From positions 1 to 5,292 of the forward strand of contig JBFWIL010000184.1 of the NCBI GenBank assembly GCA_050256015.1: DNA of 5,292 bases, written 5' to 3'. Both the position numbers and the translations under genes were made by a program. Shown here one piece after another: positions 1 to 5,292 of the stretch. Under the pieces are notes generated by a model that saw only the letters and a list, made by a program, of their open reading frames with translations, did not search any database and was not told the DNA's origin. Each line of letters begins with the position of its first letter. The first letter of the stretch is position 1. Source of the DNA: JBFWIL01 sp050256015 (GTDB lineage: Bacteria > Bacteroidota > Bacteroidia > Bacteroidales > Prolixibacteraceae).

Positions 1-2
1 GT

Positions 3-1067
3 TCCTTTTATGTGGATCGATTTCCCGGTAAGGCACTGAATTTCAACAACAAAAAGATGGCCGGGTATTTTACCCGGCAGGAGTGGACCACCCTGCTATT
101 GCCATCCAGTTATAAGGAAAGCCTGCCGGACGATTACCCGCTGGAAAAAGGCTATTTCGGCAAATGGCGGCAATTTCCCTACCGCCTCAGTCAGCTGTTC
201 AACCAGACAGGTAATTACAAGGTACTGAAAACCACTCCATATGGGAATGCCGTCGTCAATGAGTTTGCCATGGCCCTGATCGGTTCGGAAAAGCTGGGCC
301 GGGATGAGGTGCCCGACTTGCTTGCCCTCAGCTTTTCTTCCATGGATTACGAGAACGGATCTTTTGGTCCGCTTTCGGTCGAAATGGAAGATACCTATCT
401 CAGGCTGGATAAGGAGATCGGCATGCTTCTTGATTTTCTGGATAAACAGGTGGGGGAGAACCGCTATCTGGTTGTGCTCACTTCGGCCTGTTCTTCCTCT
501 TATCCTGTCGGGTACCTGAAGGAAGCGTTCAATATGCCCGTAGGTTATGTTGCTCCGGAAAGCATGGTTGCCCTGCTGAAATCTTTTCTGAACATTTCTT
601 ACGGGCAGGGAGACTGGGTGGTTTTTTCCTCCGGTCATCAGATATACCTGAACAGGCCTCTGATAGAAAAAAAGGGAATCAGGCTGGATGATATCCAGTC
701 GCGTGCTGCCGGTTTTATCAATCAGTTTGAAGGAGTCAGATTGTCGGTTCCGGCATTCGATTTTATCCGGGTGGATCATGTTAAAAGTCAGCTGGCCATG
801 ATTTCGGGCTCCTACAATCTGAAACGTTCCGGGGATGTGCTCTATACCCTGGAGGAAGGCTGGCAGCCCCGGTACAGGTACCGGAAGCCTGACTATACAG
901 ACCAGATGCGTATTCCGCTGATCTGGTACGGTCCCCGTATAAAACCGGGGAAGAGCCGGGTTCCTGCCGAGGCCGTTGATATGGCTCCCACCGTTTTTGA
1001 GTTGCTTGGAATCGAACCTCCTTTCTCTTTTGACGGGCGTATTCTGGTGGAAATCCTTGCCGATTAG
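3..1067 (+). CDS. PafA-like alkaline phosphatase superfamily protein, metal site lost (5' truncated by window edge)
   Basis: The frame is open to the left edge. A GTG at 12 is an internal Val codon, not a start, so about 180 N-terminal residues (nucleophile region) lie outside. Residues are numbered from that GTG. Family hallmarks are PDLLALSFSSMDY (101-113), VEMEDTYLRLDKEIGMLLDFLDK (123-145; cf. PafA EDTYLRLD), HQIYLNRPLI (209-218), YNLKRSGDVL (268-277), IPLIWYGPRIKPG (301-313) and the C-terminal DMAPTVFELLGIEPP. In active PafA enzymes the zinc ligands are D305, H309, D352, H353 and H486. Only the first survives here (D112). The others align with Gly117, Ala159, Cys160 and Arg300. No stop or frameshift is seen, so this looks like a maintained non-catalytic member rather than a pseudogene. 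Active relatives are exported phosphomonoesterases; localisation cannot be judged without the N-terminus. Family assignment is firm; loss of activity is inferred from alignment by eye. Confidence 0.85.
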   Translation, partial: SFYVDRFPGKALNFNNKKMAGYFTRQEWTTLLLPSSYKESLPDDYPLEKGYFGKWRQFPYRLSQLFNQTGNYKVLKTTPYGNAVVNEFAMALIGSEKLGRDEVPDLLALSFSSMDYENGSFGPLSVEMEDTYLRLDKEIGMLLDFLDKQVGENRYLVVLTSACSSSYPVGYLKEAFNMPVGYVAPESMVALLKSFLNISYGQGDWVVFSSGHQIYLNRPLIEKKGIRLDDIQSRAAGFINQFEGVRLSVPAFDFIRVDHVKSQLAMISGSYNLKRSGDVLYTLEEGWQPRYRYRKPDYTDQMRIPLIWYGPRIKPGKSRVPAEAVDMAPTVFELLGIEPPFSFDGRILVEILAD

Positions 1068-2317
1068 CCGGCTTCTTCCGCGTCAGGCTTGTCGTTTCCC
1101 AGGATAAAAGAGGCAATTCGGTCAAAGACCAGGCTAAATTTTTCGTTAACCGCATCCTGTTCCCTGACGGATGGGGGAAAAGGCGTAACATGGTTGTAAG
1201 CAAAGGGAAAGTCCAGTATGTCGATTTTCACCGGAATGTCTCTGGAGGCTCCCTGCAGTGTGTTAACCACTTCGTATGGCGGGATGATGCTGTCTTGTTT
1301 TAGGCTGATGGCCAGGATGTCCCTGCTGCAACGGCGGATCAGGTTCTCCCGGTAGTCCCTGTTCTTGTGGTAGTCGAGCATGGCATGGAACACGGGTCCC
1401 TCCGGGTGCGGTCCCTGTATGTAATGCCGGAGGCGCGGGTCCTGTTCCAGGTTTTTCCCCATGTGCTCAATCAGGAAGGAATACAGGGCAATGTTGGCTT
1501 CACTGTCCAGGATGTATCTGGATACTGGCGACATGCGGTTGAATACGGCCCCTCCGCAAAACAGAGCCAGCCGGGAATGGGTGAACCAGCCGTTGGGATT
1601 GGTGAACTTGAGGATTTCTCCAAGCAGGCAGCCAATGGAATAGGCGGTAAAATGAAAAGCTGCGTCCGGCGAAATCAACGGATGACTGCCTTCTTTACAG
1701 GACTGTATAAGCCGTATAATGTCGGCATAGGTTTGCAAACCGGACCAGATGAAACGCTGCGGCATGTTGTGCAATCGCATGCTGATGGCCACATTGGTGA
1801 GCGATGAACCGCTTAGCTGGGGAAATCGTTTTTTCCGTTTTTCACAGAGCTGATACATTTTCCGCCGGTTGCTCCAGACCTCAAGGGTACGGTTCATATG
1901 AAAGGCAATGGGAAAGAGGATTACGGCACTTTTTGTGCGCAGGGCCAGATGACGGGCCCAGGGCAGGTATTTATCCCAGTTTTTTTCGTTAAACCCGTGC
2001 AACAGAAAGATGGCCCGGCCGGCTCGTTTCTGATTTGCCGGCATGAAAACCGGGTAGCTGAACGTTTCATTCTGGCAAATTGCGTTGTCGGGAATGTGGA
2101 TCATGTCATCCATATCCCCGATATCATGCTGCATGGTTTTCCCTTTACAGAATTGCAGCTTATGGATTCTGCAACGATAGTCTTCTCTTCCCGGAAGCAG
2201 GTCTTGTGAGGCAGACCGGAATGTCTGCCTGTAAATAGCAAGGTCGTCGAAGAGGATAAATGGGGAGTCTTCCGACAGAAGTTCCCTGAGCCTGTTGTAA
2301 GAATCTAAATACGTCAT
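1064..2317 (-). CDS. Uncharacterised alpha/beta-hydrolase-like protein (probably DUF6051 family)
   Basis: This is a 417-residue protein starting at the ATG at 2317. A TTG 13 codons upstream (2356) also opens the frame, but a promoter-like TACATTTG lies between the two, which favours the ATG. There is no signal peptide or membrane segment, so it is probably cytoplasmic. Fold cues from the ATG are a beta strand ending in LLHGF (His107-Gly108, the usual oxyanion-region HG), then WARHLALRTKSAVILFPIAFHMNR. Next is a nucleophile elbow Ala-Tyr-Ser-Ile-Gly (Ser227; AxSxG rather than GxSxG), an acid-loop candidate in LKQDSIIPP (Asp342), and a late His in AYNHVTPFPP (His376). RFIWSGLQTYADIIRLIQ and CGGAVFNRMSPVSRYILDSEAN look like family-specific blocks. 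I recall this pattern as DUF6051 of Bacteroidetes, which has no known substrate. An esterase or peptidase role is possible but not shown. It has its own promoter-like box and converges on the PafA-like gene. Confidence 0.85.
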   Translation of the reverse strand: MTYLDSYNRLRELLSEDSPFILFDDLAIYRQTFRSASQDLLPGREDYRCRIHKLQFCKGKTMQHDIGDMDDMIHIPDNAICQNETFSYPVFMPANQKRAGRAIFLLHGFNEKNWDKYLPWARHLALRTKSAVILFPIAFHMNRTLEVWSNRRKMYQLCEKRKKRFPQLSGSSLTNVAISMRLHNMPQRFIWSGLQTYADIIRLIQSCKEGSHPLISPDAAFHFTAYSIGCLLGEILKFTNPNGWFTHSRLALFCGGAVFNRMSPVSRYILDSEANIALYSFLIEHMGKNLEQDPRLRHYIQGPHPEGPVFHAMLDYHKNRDYRENLIRRCSRDILAISLKQDSIIPPYEVVNTLQGASRDIPVKIDILDFPFAYNHVTPFPPSVREQDAVNEKFSLVFDRIASFILGNDKPDAEEAG

Positions 2318-2335
2318 TTGTTTTTGCCTAAGAAA

Positions 2336-2343
2336 CAAATGTA
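2336..2343 (-). promoter_or_regulatory. Bacteroidetes -7 box (TACATTTG) for the hydrolase gene
   Basis: TACATTTG on the minus strand fits the Bacteroidetes -7 consensus TAnnTTTG. It ends 18 nt before the ATG at 2317, giving a short leader. No clear TTG-type -33 element is seen at 19-21 nt upstream; that region is CTTCTT-rich. The gap of about 130 nt after the PPTase stop, together with this box, suggests separate transcription from the ssb operon. Confidence 0.45.
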
Positions 2344-2446
2344 AGAAGTAAGCCAAGAAGAAGAAGCAGCTTATAGTGCATTCTGCTGTCCCGGCTATCA
2401 GGAAAAGGATTAAGCTGTTCTGTTTTCAGTATAATACGGGTGCATG

Positions 2447-3124
2447 CTACAGCGCAGGTCTCTTTTGCTGTGAGCAGATCCGCCCGGGGACCTCAGGTTC
2501 CGGCTGCTCCAGTGCGCAGACGATGAGCTGTTCTCCGGTTTCCAGGAAAAGCAGCCGGAACAGCCGGAGCCGTTGTTCTTCCGGTGCGTCTGCCCATGCA
2601 TGGAGTTTGCCGTTTTTGTTTTGCCGGATGCCGATTTGTGAGGCGAAATGCAGTCCGGTGATGCCGGCCGCCTTGTATACAGCTTCCTTGATGCACCAGA
2701 ACAAGCCGTGCCCGTCGGGAATGGTACGGGCCAGCCATTGCTCTTCCTGACTGAGGTACTTGTGTTCCACCCGGAGAAAATTACGTGAACGGTTCTCTAT
2801 GTCGAGTCCCGCTGGCAGTTTCTGCTGCAGGAGCAGACCTGCCAGCCGGTCCGAATGGCTGATGCTGATATGCCGGTAGCACGGGTGGGAAAGGTGCGGT
2901 TTTCCTGAAGGAGAATAACTCAATTGTTCAGGGGAACAGCCGGCTTCCCGAAGCAGGGCCCGGATGGCCAGCCATTCCTTTTTCCGTTTTTTGCTTCCGG
3001 ATATCAGGCGTGGAGGTAATGAGCCTGTCTCCGGAAAACCGGACAACAGTTGTTCGGAGTCTTCTGTCATTTCCCGGAGCAAAAGCAGTCCTCCTTCAAG
3101 GGGTATGGTTTGTGTCAGGGGCAT
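2447..3124 (-). CDS. Sfp-type 4'-phosphopantetheinyl transferase
   Basis: This 225-residue enzyme transfers the phosphopantetheine arm of CoA to a conserved Ser of acyl or peptidyl carrier proteins. The length fits the Sfp/HetI/Gsp class. Motifs appear in the right order: SPSGKPHL (71-78), the ISISHS block (86-91) with the CoA-contacting SHS, GLDIE (106-110) with Mg-binding Asp108 and Glu110, and the signature FWCIKEAVYK (142-151) with Trp143, Lys146, Glu147 and Lys151. All catalytic residues are intact. The start is an ATG 14 nt after the gldE TGA, so it is probably co-transcribed with ssb and gldE. There is no Shine-Dalgarno sequence, as usual in this phylum. The carrier protein is not encoded in the window; a fatty-acid ACP or a secondary-metabolite carrier are both possible. 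A Lys/Arg-rich basic patch at 45-49 is typical of the family. Specific gene name not assignable. Confidence 0.94.
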   Translation of the reverse strand: MPLTQTIPLEGGLLLLREMTEDSEQLLSGFPETGSLPPRLISGSKKRKKEWLAIRALLREAGCSPEQLSYSPSGKPHLSHPCYRHISISHSDRLAGLLLQQKLPAGLDIENRSRNFLRVEHKYLSQEEQWLARTIPDGHGLFWCIKEAVYKAAGITGLHFASQIGIRQNKNGKLHAWADAPEEQRLRLFRLLFLETGEQLIVCALEQPEPEVPGRICSQQKRPAL

Positions 3125-3138
3125 AAGATCGGTTTTTT

Positions 3139-4449
3139 TCAGAGCTGTACTTTCTCTACCCGTATTTTGCGTATCCGGCGGTTGTCTGCCGTTTCAATGG
3201 CAAAGATGAAATTTTTGCAGGTAATCTTCTCGTGGGGAACCGGAATTTCGCCTTTCAGTTCCAGAATCAGTCCTGCCAACGTATCGGCATCTCCCCTGCA
3301 ATCATCAAAGGTATGGATGTTACAGCCTGTGAACCGGCAAAAATCATCCAGCTGGATCTTTCCGTCGAACAGGTATTTGTGTTCACTTATGCGGGTGGAA
3401 TAATGCTCATCTTCGTCGAACTCATCGGAAATGTCGCCGACAATTTCCTCGAGTATATCTTGCAGGGTGACCAGTCCCGATGATCCTCCGTATTCGTCGA
3501 CGACAATGGCCATATGAACCTTGTTCTGCTGGAATTCCTGCAGCAGGTCGTCAATCTTCTTGCTTTCCGGAACGAAGAAGGGTGGCCTTATCAGCGATTG
3601 CCACCGGAATGTTTCCGGTTTGTGTATGTAAGGCAACAGGTCCTTGATGTAAAGGATGCCCCGGATGTTGTCAAAAGAACCGGAATAAACCGGAATACGA
3701 GAATAACCCGAATCAATTATCAGGTTAATCACCTTTTCAAAAGAATCGTTGAGACTGAGTGCTGCCACGTCTACCCGGGAACGCATGATTCCGGCTACAT
3801 TCTTGCGGCCAAAATGGGCGATGCCTTCAAGGAGATCCTTGTCTTCATGGCTTTTTGCTTCTCCGCTCAGCTCCAGAGCCCGGGATAGTTCGTCCATGGA
3901 ACCGACTGCAGCAACCCTGGATGTGGTCTGCCGTGAGACCAGCAGTTTGTGGAACGGACGGAAGACCCGGTGCAGCAGGTCGGCCGGGATTGCCGTCAGT
4001 CTGGCTACGGATGCGGCATGGCAGCCGGCAATCCAACCTGGGACGAGTCTGGTTACCAGCAACAGGAACAGAAAGATCAGCAGACAGCTCAGCGCGATCT
4101 GTCCGGCCCCGGGCTGTGGAAACCTGTCCAGCAGTCCGCTGGCCTCCGCAGAAAGGATTACCGCTGCCGTATTGACCAGAATACCCGATATATTCAGGGC
4201 AGTATCCAGACTGTCCTGATGTTCGAGAAGTTTGAGGATGCGGGGTGAAAGCCTGCCTTTACCGGATCCGGGATACTTCTGTATACGGGCCGACAGGGTA
4301 GAATAAGCAATACCGGCTGCACTGATCAGAGCCGACAGAAGAACCAGAAGCATGATCCACGGCAGGTAGCCGGGAGAAACTCCTGAGCCGGAGAAAAACC
4401 GGATATTCCGACTCAGGAAAATAAAACAAGGTAAAGGGTCTGTTTCCAA
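3139..4449 (-). CDS. gldE: Gliding motility-associated protein GldE (CNNM/CBS/CorC family)
   Basis: This is a 436-residue inner-membrane protein. The start is TTG at 4449 (M-ETDPLP...): an in-frame stop lies 15 nt upstream and no ATG occurs until codon 33, inside the first membrane segment. Three membrane segments are seen at about 29-52, 84-106 and 117-140 (CNNM/DUF21 domain). A CBS pair follows at about 217-340, with GYSRIPVY, GILYIKDLLPYI and MAIVVDEYGGSSGLVTLQDI, then the acidic VGDISDEFDED linker. A CorC_HlyC transporter-associated domain spans about 355-432 (FDGKIQLDDF, ADTLAGLILELKGEIP). The soluble part matches GldE very well. The membrane part is degenerate: SGxE, ANN and GExxPK motifs read SAAG (43-46), SGI (88-90) and TRLVPG (133-138). 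In flavobacteria GldE works with the lipoprotein GldD in gliding and type IX secretion; no gldD is present here. It lies 19 nt after ssb. Confidence 0.93.
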   Translation of the reverse strand: METDPLPCFIFLSRNIRFFSGSGVSPGYLPWIMLLVLLSALISAAGIAYSTLSARIQKYPGSGKGRLSPRILKLLEHQDSLDTALNISGILVNTAAVILSAEASGLLDRFPQPGAGQIALSCLLIFLFLLLVTRLVPGWIAGCHAASVARLTAIPADLLHRVFRPFHKLLVSRQTTSRVAAVGSMDELSRALELSGEAKSHEDKDLLEGIAHFGRKNVAGIMRSRVDVAALSLNDSFEKVINLIIDSGYSRIPVYSGSFDNIRGILYIKDLLPYIHKPETFRWQSLIRPPFFVPESKKIDDLLQEFQQNKVHMAIVVDEYGGSSGLVTLQDILEEIVGDISDEFDEDEHYSTRISEHKYLFDGKIQLDDFCRFTGCNIHTFDDCRGDADTLAGLILELKGEIPVPHEKITCKNFIFAIETADNRRIRKIRVEKVQL

Positions 4450-4468
4450 ATGTTTGTTGTTTTAATGA

Positions 4469-4909
4469 CTAAAAGGGCAGATCATCGTCTTCTCCCTGTG
4501 TTTCCATACCTGACATTTCAGCATGATTTTCAGTTTCTCCGGTCTTTCTGTCCGGGCCCGGTGCAGAACTCCCGGCAGAGCGCGGACTGCCGAGCATTTC
4601 CATGTTGTCCATGTAGATTTCCGTCGTGTACCTTTTGTTTCCGTCCTTGTCGTCCCAGTTGCGGGTCCGGATCTTGCCTTCCAGATACAGCCGGTCGCCT
4701 TTTTTTACATATTGTTCCACCACTTTGGCCAGTCCCCTCCAAACCACAATGTTATGCCATTCGGTTGTGGTGACCTTTTCGCCGTTCCGGGCGGTGTAGC
4801 TCTCGGAAGTGGCCAGTGTAAAATTAGCAACAGTGACATCTTTGTCGAGATGACGGACTTCCGGATCACGACCAACATTGCCAATCAGGATTACTTTGTT
4901 AACTGCCAT
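4469..4909 (-). CDS. ssb: Single-stranded DNA-binding protein
   Basis: This 146-residue protein coats single-stranded DNA in replication, recombination and repair, normally as a homotetramer. The N-terminal OB fold (about 1-107) begins MAVNKVILIGNVGRDPEVR and continues with VANFTLATSE, TEWHNIVVWRGLAKVVEQYVKKGDRLYLEGK and YTTEIYMDNMEML. Trp51, Trp57 and Trp85 are candidate stacking residues. A short flexible linker rich in Gly, Ser, Pro and charged residues (108-138) leads to the acidic tail EDDDLPF, whose terminal Pro-Phe docks partner repair proteins. Length and layout are typical. The ATG is preceded by an A/T-rich stretch without a Shine-Dalgarno sequence. It is the first intact gene of the ssb-gldE-PPTase unit. 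Its leader carries two overlapping inverted repeats and a promoter-like box. Confidence 0.97.
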   Translation of the reverse strand: MAVNKVILIGNVGRDPEVRHLDKDVTVANFTLATSESYTARNGEKVTTTEWHNIVVWRGLAKVVEQYVKKGDRLYLEGKIRTRNWDDKDGNKRYTTEIYMDNMEMLGSPRSAGSSAPGPDRKTGETENHAEMSGMETQGEDDDLPF

Positions 4910-4930
4910 TTTGAATGTTTTTTAAAGTTT

Positions 4931-4968
4931 AACCAAAAAAAATACATTTTTTTCGGTTCAAAACCGAA
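4931..4968 (-). promoter_or_regulatory. Two overlapping, mutually exclusive hairpins in the ssb leader
   Basis: Read on the minus strand, TTCGGTT-TTG-AACCGAA (4968-4952) is a perfect 7-bp stem with a 3-nt loop. The same AACCG segment also begins a second inverted repeat, AACCGAAAAAAA-TGTA-TTTTTTTTGGTT (4958-4931). This gives 12 pairs including one G-U in RNA. Both stems need the AACCGAA strand, so only one can form at a time. The second ends 21 nt before the ssb ATG. No function is known; attenuation or translational control is a guess. Confidence 0.4.
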
Positions 4969-4984
4969 GCATAAGCTACACAAA

Positions 4985-5034
4985 TTCATGAATATACCAG
5001 TTTGGAGGATGAACACGGGGCCTGGCTTCATGAA
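4985..5034. repeat. Pair of 8-bp palindromes TTCATGAA, 42 bp apart
   Basis: The perfect palindrome TTCATGAA occurs at 4985-4992 and 5027-5034. The centre-to-centre distance is 42 bp, close to four DNA turns, so both would face the same side of the helix. A direct repeat ACGGGGCC (5015-5022 and 5040-5047) is interleaved with them. They lie between a promoter-like box and ssb. This could be an operator pair, or chance. Confidence 0.25.
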
Positions 5035-5056
5035 ACAGAACGGGGCCGGATTTTTA

Positions 5057-5212
5057 TCAGCCGATATGGTCCAGCTCCTGTTCAACAGGCTCCGGTACTG
5101 CAAAGTTAAGAATATCTTTTTTATTCACTTTCAGTAAAGCAGAAAGCTTGTTGCTTTTTTGGGCCGGGAAATGCCTGAGAGAATCCGGTTTTATGTCAGA
5201 AAACAGCTTGTT
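5057..5212 (-). pseudogene. Possible remnant of the mutY 3' end
   Basis: A 51-codon open frame has no ATG; it is preceded by a stop at 5215-5213 and ends in TGA at 5059-5057. Its second half, KVNKKDILNFAVPEPVEQEL, resembles the C-terminal tail of MutY adenine glycosylases, whose last helix typically reads like 'eeL..yavPrlie.yL'. mutY is commonly the gene just upstream of ssb in Bacteroidetes, so a deleted copy leaving only its tail would fit the position. The similarity is short and judged from memory; the upstream half is not recognisable. It could instead be non-coding leader. Confidence 0.3.
5101..5108 (-). promoter_or_regulatory. Candidate -7 box (TAACTTTG) for the ssb operon
   Basis: TAACTTTG followed by C on the minus strand matches TAnnTTTG exactly and lies about 190 nt upstream of the ssb ATG. 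No good TTG -33 element is found at 19-21 nt. It sits inside the putative mutY remnant, as internal ssb promoters in a mutY-ssb arrangement might. Confidence 0.4.
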
Positions 5213-5225
5213 TCAAAATGAATTG

Positions 5226-5233
5226 CAAAAATA
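5226..5233 (-). promoter_or_regulatory. Candidate leftward -7 box (TATTTTTG)
   Basis: TATTTTTG on the minus strand fits TAnnTTTG. It lies 14 nt before the open frame that may be a mutY remnant, so it could be the original mutY promoter, now giving ssb a leader of about 310 nt. The region is A/T-rich, which raises the chance of a false match; the -33 element is not evident. Confidence 0.3.
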
Positions 5234-5269
5234 ATTCAATAGTTATGTCTTTAGTTCTCAAATAATTTT

Positions 5270-5277
5270 TATTTTTG
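5270..5277 (+). promoter_or_regulatory. Candidate rightward -7 box (TATTTTTG) for a gene beyond the window
   Basis: TATTTTTG followed by CAC on the + strand matches TAnnTTTG and points out of the right edge. In many Bacteroidetes an HU-family gene is divergent from mutY/ssb, so such a gene may start just outside. This is context only; nothing of that gene is visible. Confidence 0.35.
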
Positions 5278-5292
5278 CACACCAATAGAGAG

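Larger units (their letters stand above)
4910..5292. other. Gene-free upstream region of ssb
   Basis: No intact gene with a credible start is found in this ~380-bp stretch. Short frames here, such as minus 5103-4891 and the tail of the long + frame ending at 5137, have no recognisable protein content. The stretch contains the promoter-like boxes, the possible mutY remnant, the TTCATGAA pair and the ssb leader hairpins listed separately. No tRNA or classical intrinsic terminator was seen. Confidence 0.7.

Noticed and set aside
96..779. 227-codon minus-strand open frame inside the PafA-like gene
   Set aside because: It is antisense to a gene with clear family motifs. Its translation is rich in Arg, His and Gln with no recognisable domain, so it is a shadow frame.
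1367..1807. 146-codon + strand frame inside the hydrolase gene
   Set aside because: It is antisense to the DUF6051-like protein, shows no domain pattern and has no promoter or spacing support.
2318..2356. Longer start (TTG at 2356) for the hydrolase
   Set aside because: The extra 13 residues overlap the TACATTTG promoter-like box, and the ATG at 2317 begins the family-like MTYLDSYNRL sequence.
2365..2387. AGCAG...CTGCT inverted repeat followed on the minus strand by a TTCTTCTTCTT run, considered as the PPTase terminator
   Set aside because: The stem is only 5 bp with a 13-nt loop, and the trailing run is mixed pyrimidine rather than a T-tract; too weak to call.
3514..4219. Two overlapping + strand frames (3514-3888 and 3749-4219) within gldE
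   Set aside because: The minus-strand reading gives unmistakable CBS and CorC motifs across this stretch; the + frames are shadows.
4891..5103. 70-codon minus frame overlapping the ssb start
   Set aside because: The translation is biased to Phe, Lys and Leu from A/T-rich leader sequence and overlaps the ssb start in another frame; no sign of a real product.
4523..5137. 204-codon + strand frame running through ssb and its leader
   Set aside because: It covers the reverse strand of ssb and then low-complexity A/T-rich leader sequence. The translation resembles no protein; the open frame is incidental.

Overview
The window looks like chromosomal DNA from a Bacteroidota bacterium, most likely Bacteroidales or Marinilabiliales. 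Three things point there: the gene order ssb-gldE-PPTase, a DUF6051-type gene that I associate with Bacteroidetes, and promoter-like TAnnTTTG boxes combined with starts that lack a Shine-Dalgarno sequence. Base composition is roughly balanced. I see no mobile element, CRISPR array, tRNA or rRNA.

Layout. On the + strand, positions 3-1067 hold the C-terminal two thirds of a PafA-type alkaline phosphatase superfamily protein, cut by the left edge. Everything after it reads on the minus strand. From right to left these genes are ssb (4909-4469), gldE (4449-3139) and an Sfp-type 4'-phosphopantetheinyl transferase (3124-2447). They are separated by only 19 and 14 nt and look like one operon. After a gap of about 130 nt with its own -7 box comes an uncharacterised alpha/beta-hydrolase-like protein (2317-1064). 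It converges on the phosphatase-like gene so tightly that the two stop codons overlap. The rightmost ~380 bp (4910-5292) has no intact gene. It holds promoter-like boxes in both directions, a 51-codon open frame that may be the decayed 3' end of mutY (the usual upstream neighbour of ssb in this phylum), two spaced palindromes, and a pair of mutually exclusive hairpins just upstream of ssb.

Function. ssb is a housekeeping DNA replication and repair gene. GldE is an inner-membrane CNNM/CorC-like protein linked to gliding and type IX secretion in motile relatives. The PPTase activates acyl or peptidyl carrier proteins. The hydrolase-like protein keeps a plausible Ser-Asp-His triad, but its substrate is unknown.

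Most notable points: (1) the PafA-like protein has lost four of the five zinc ligands visible in the window while its frame stays open, so it is probably a pseudo-phosphatase; (2) GldE has lost the conserved polar motifs in all three transmembrane segments of its CNNM domain while keeping its cytoplasmic domains; (3) mutY appears to be deleted down to a remnant. I found no clear multi-gene novel system. The best candidates for something undescribed are the two 'dead' enzyme scaffolds and the ssb leader.
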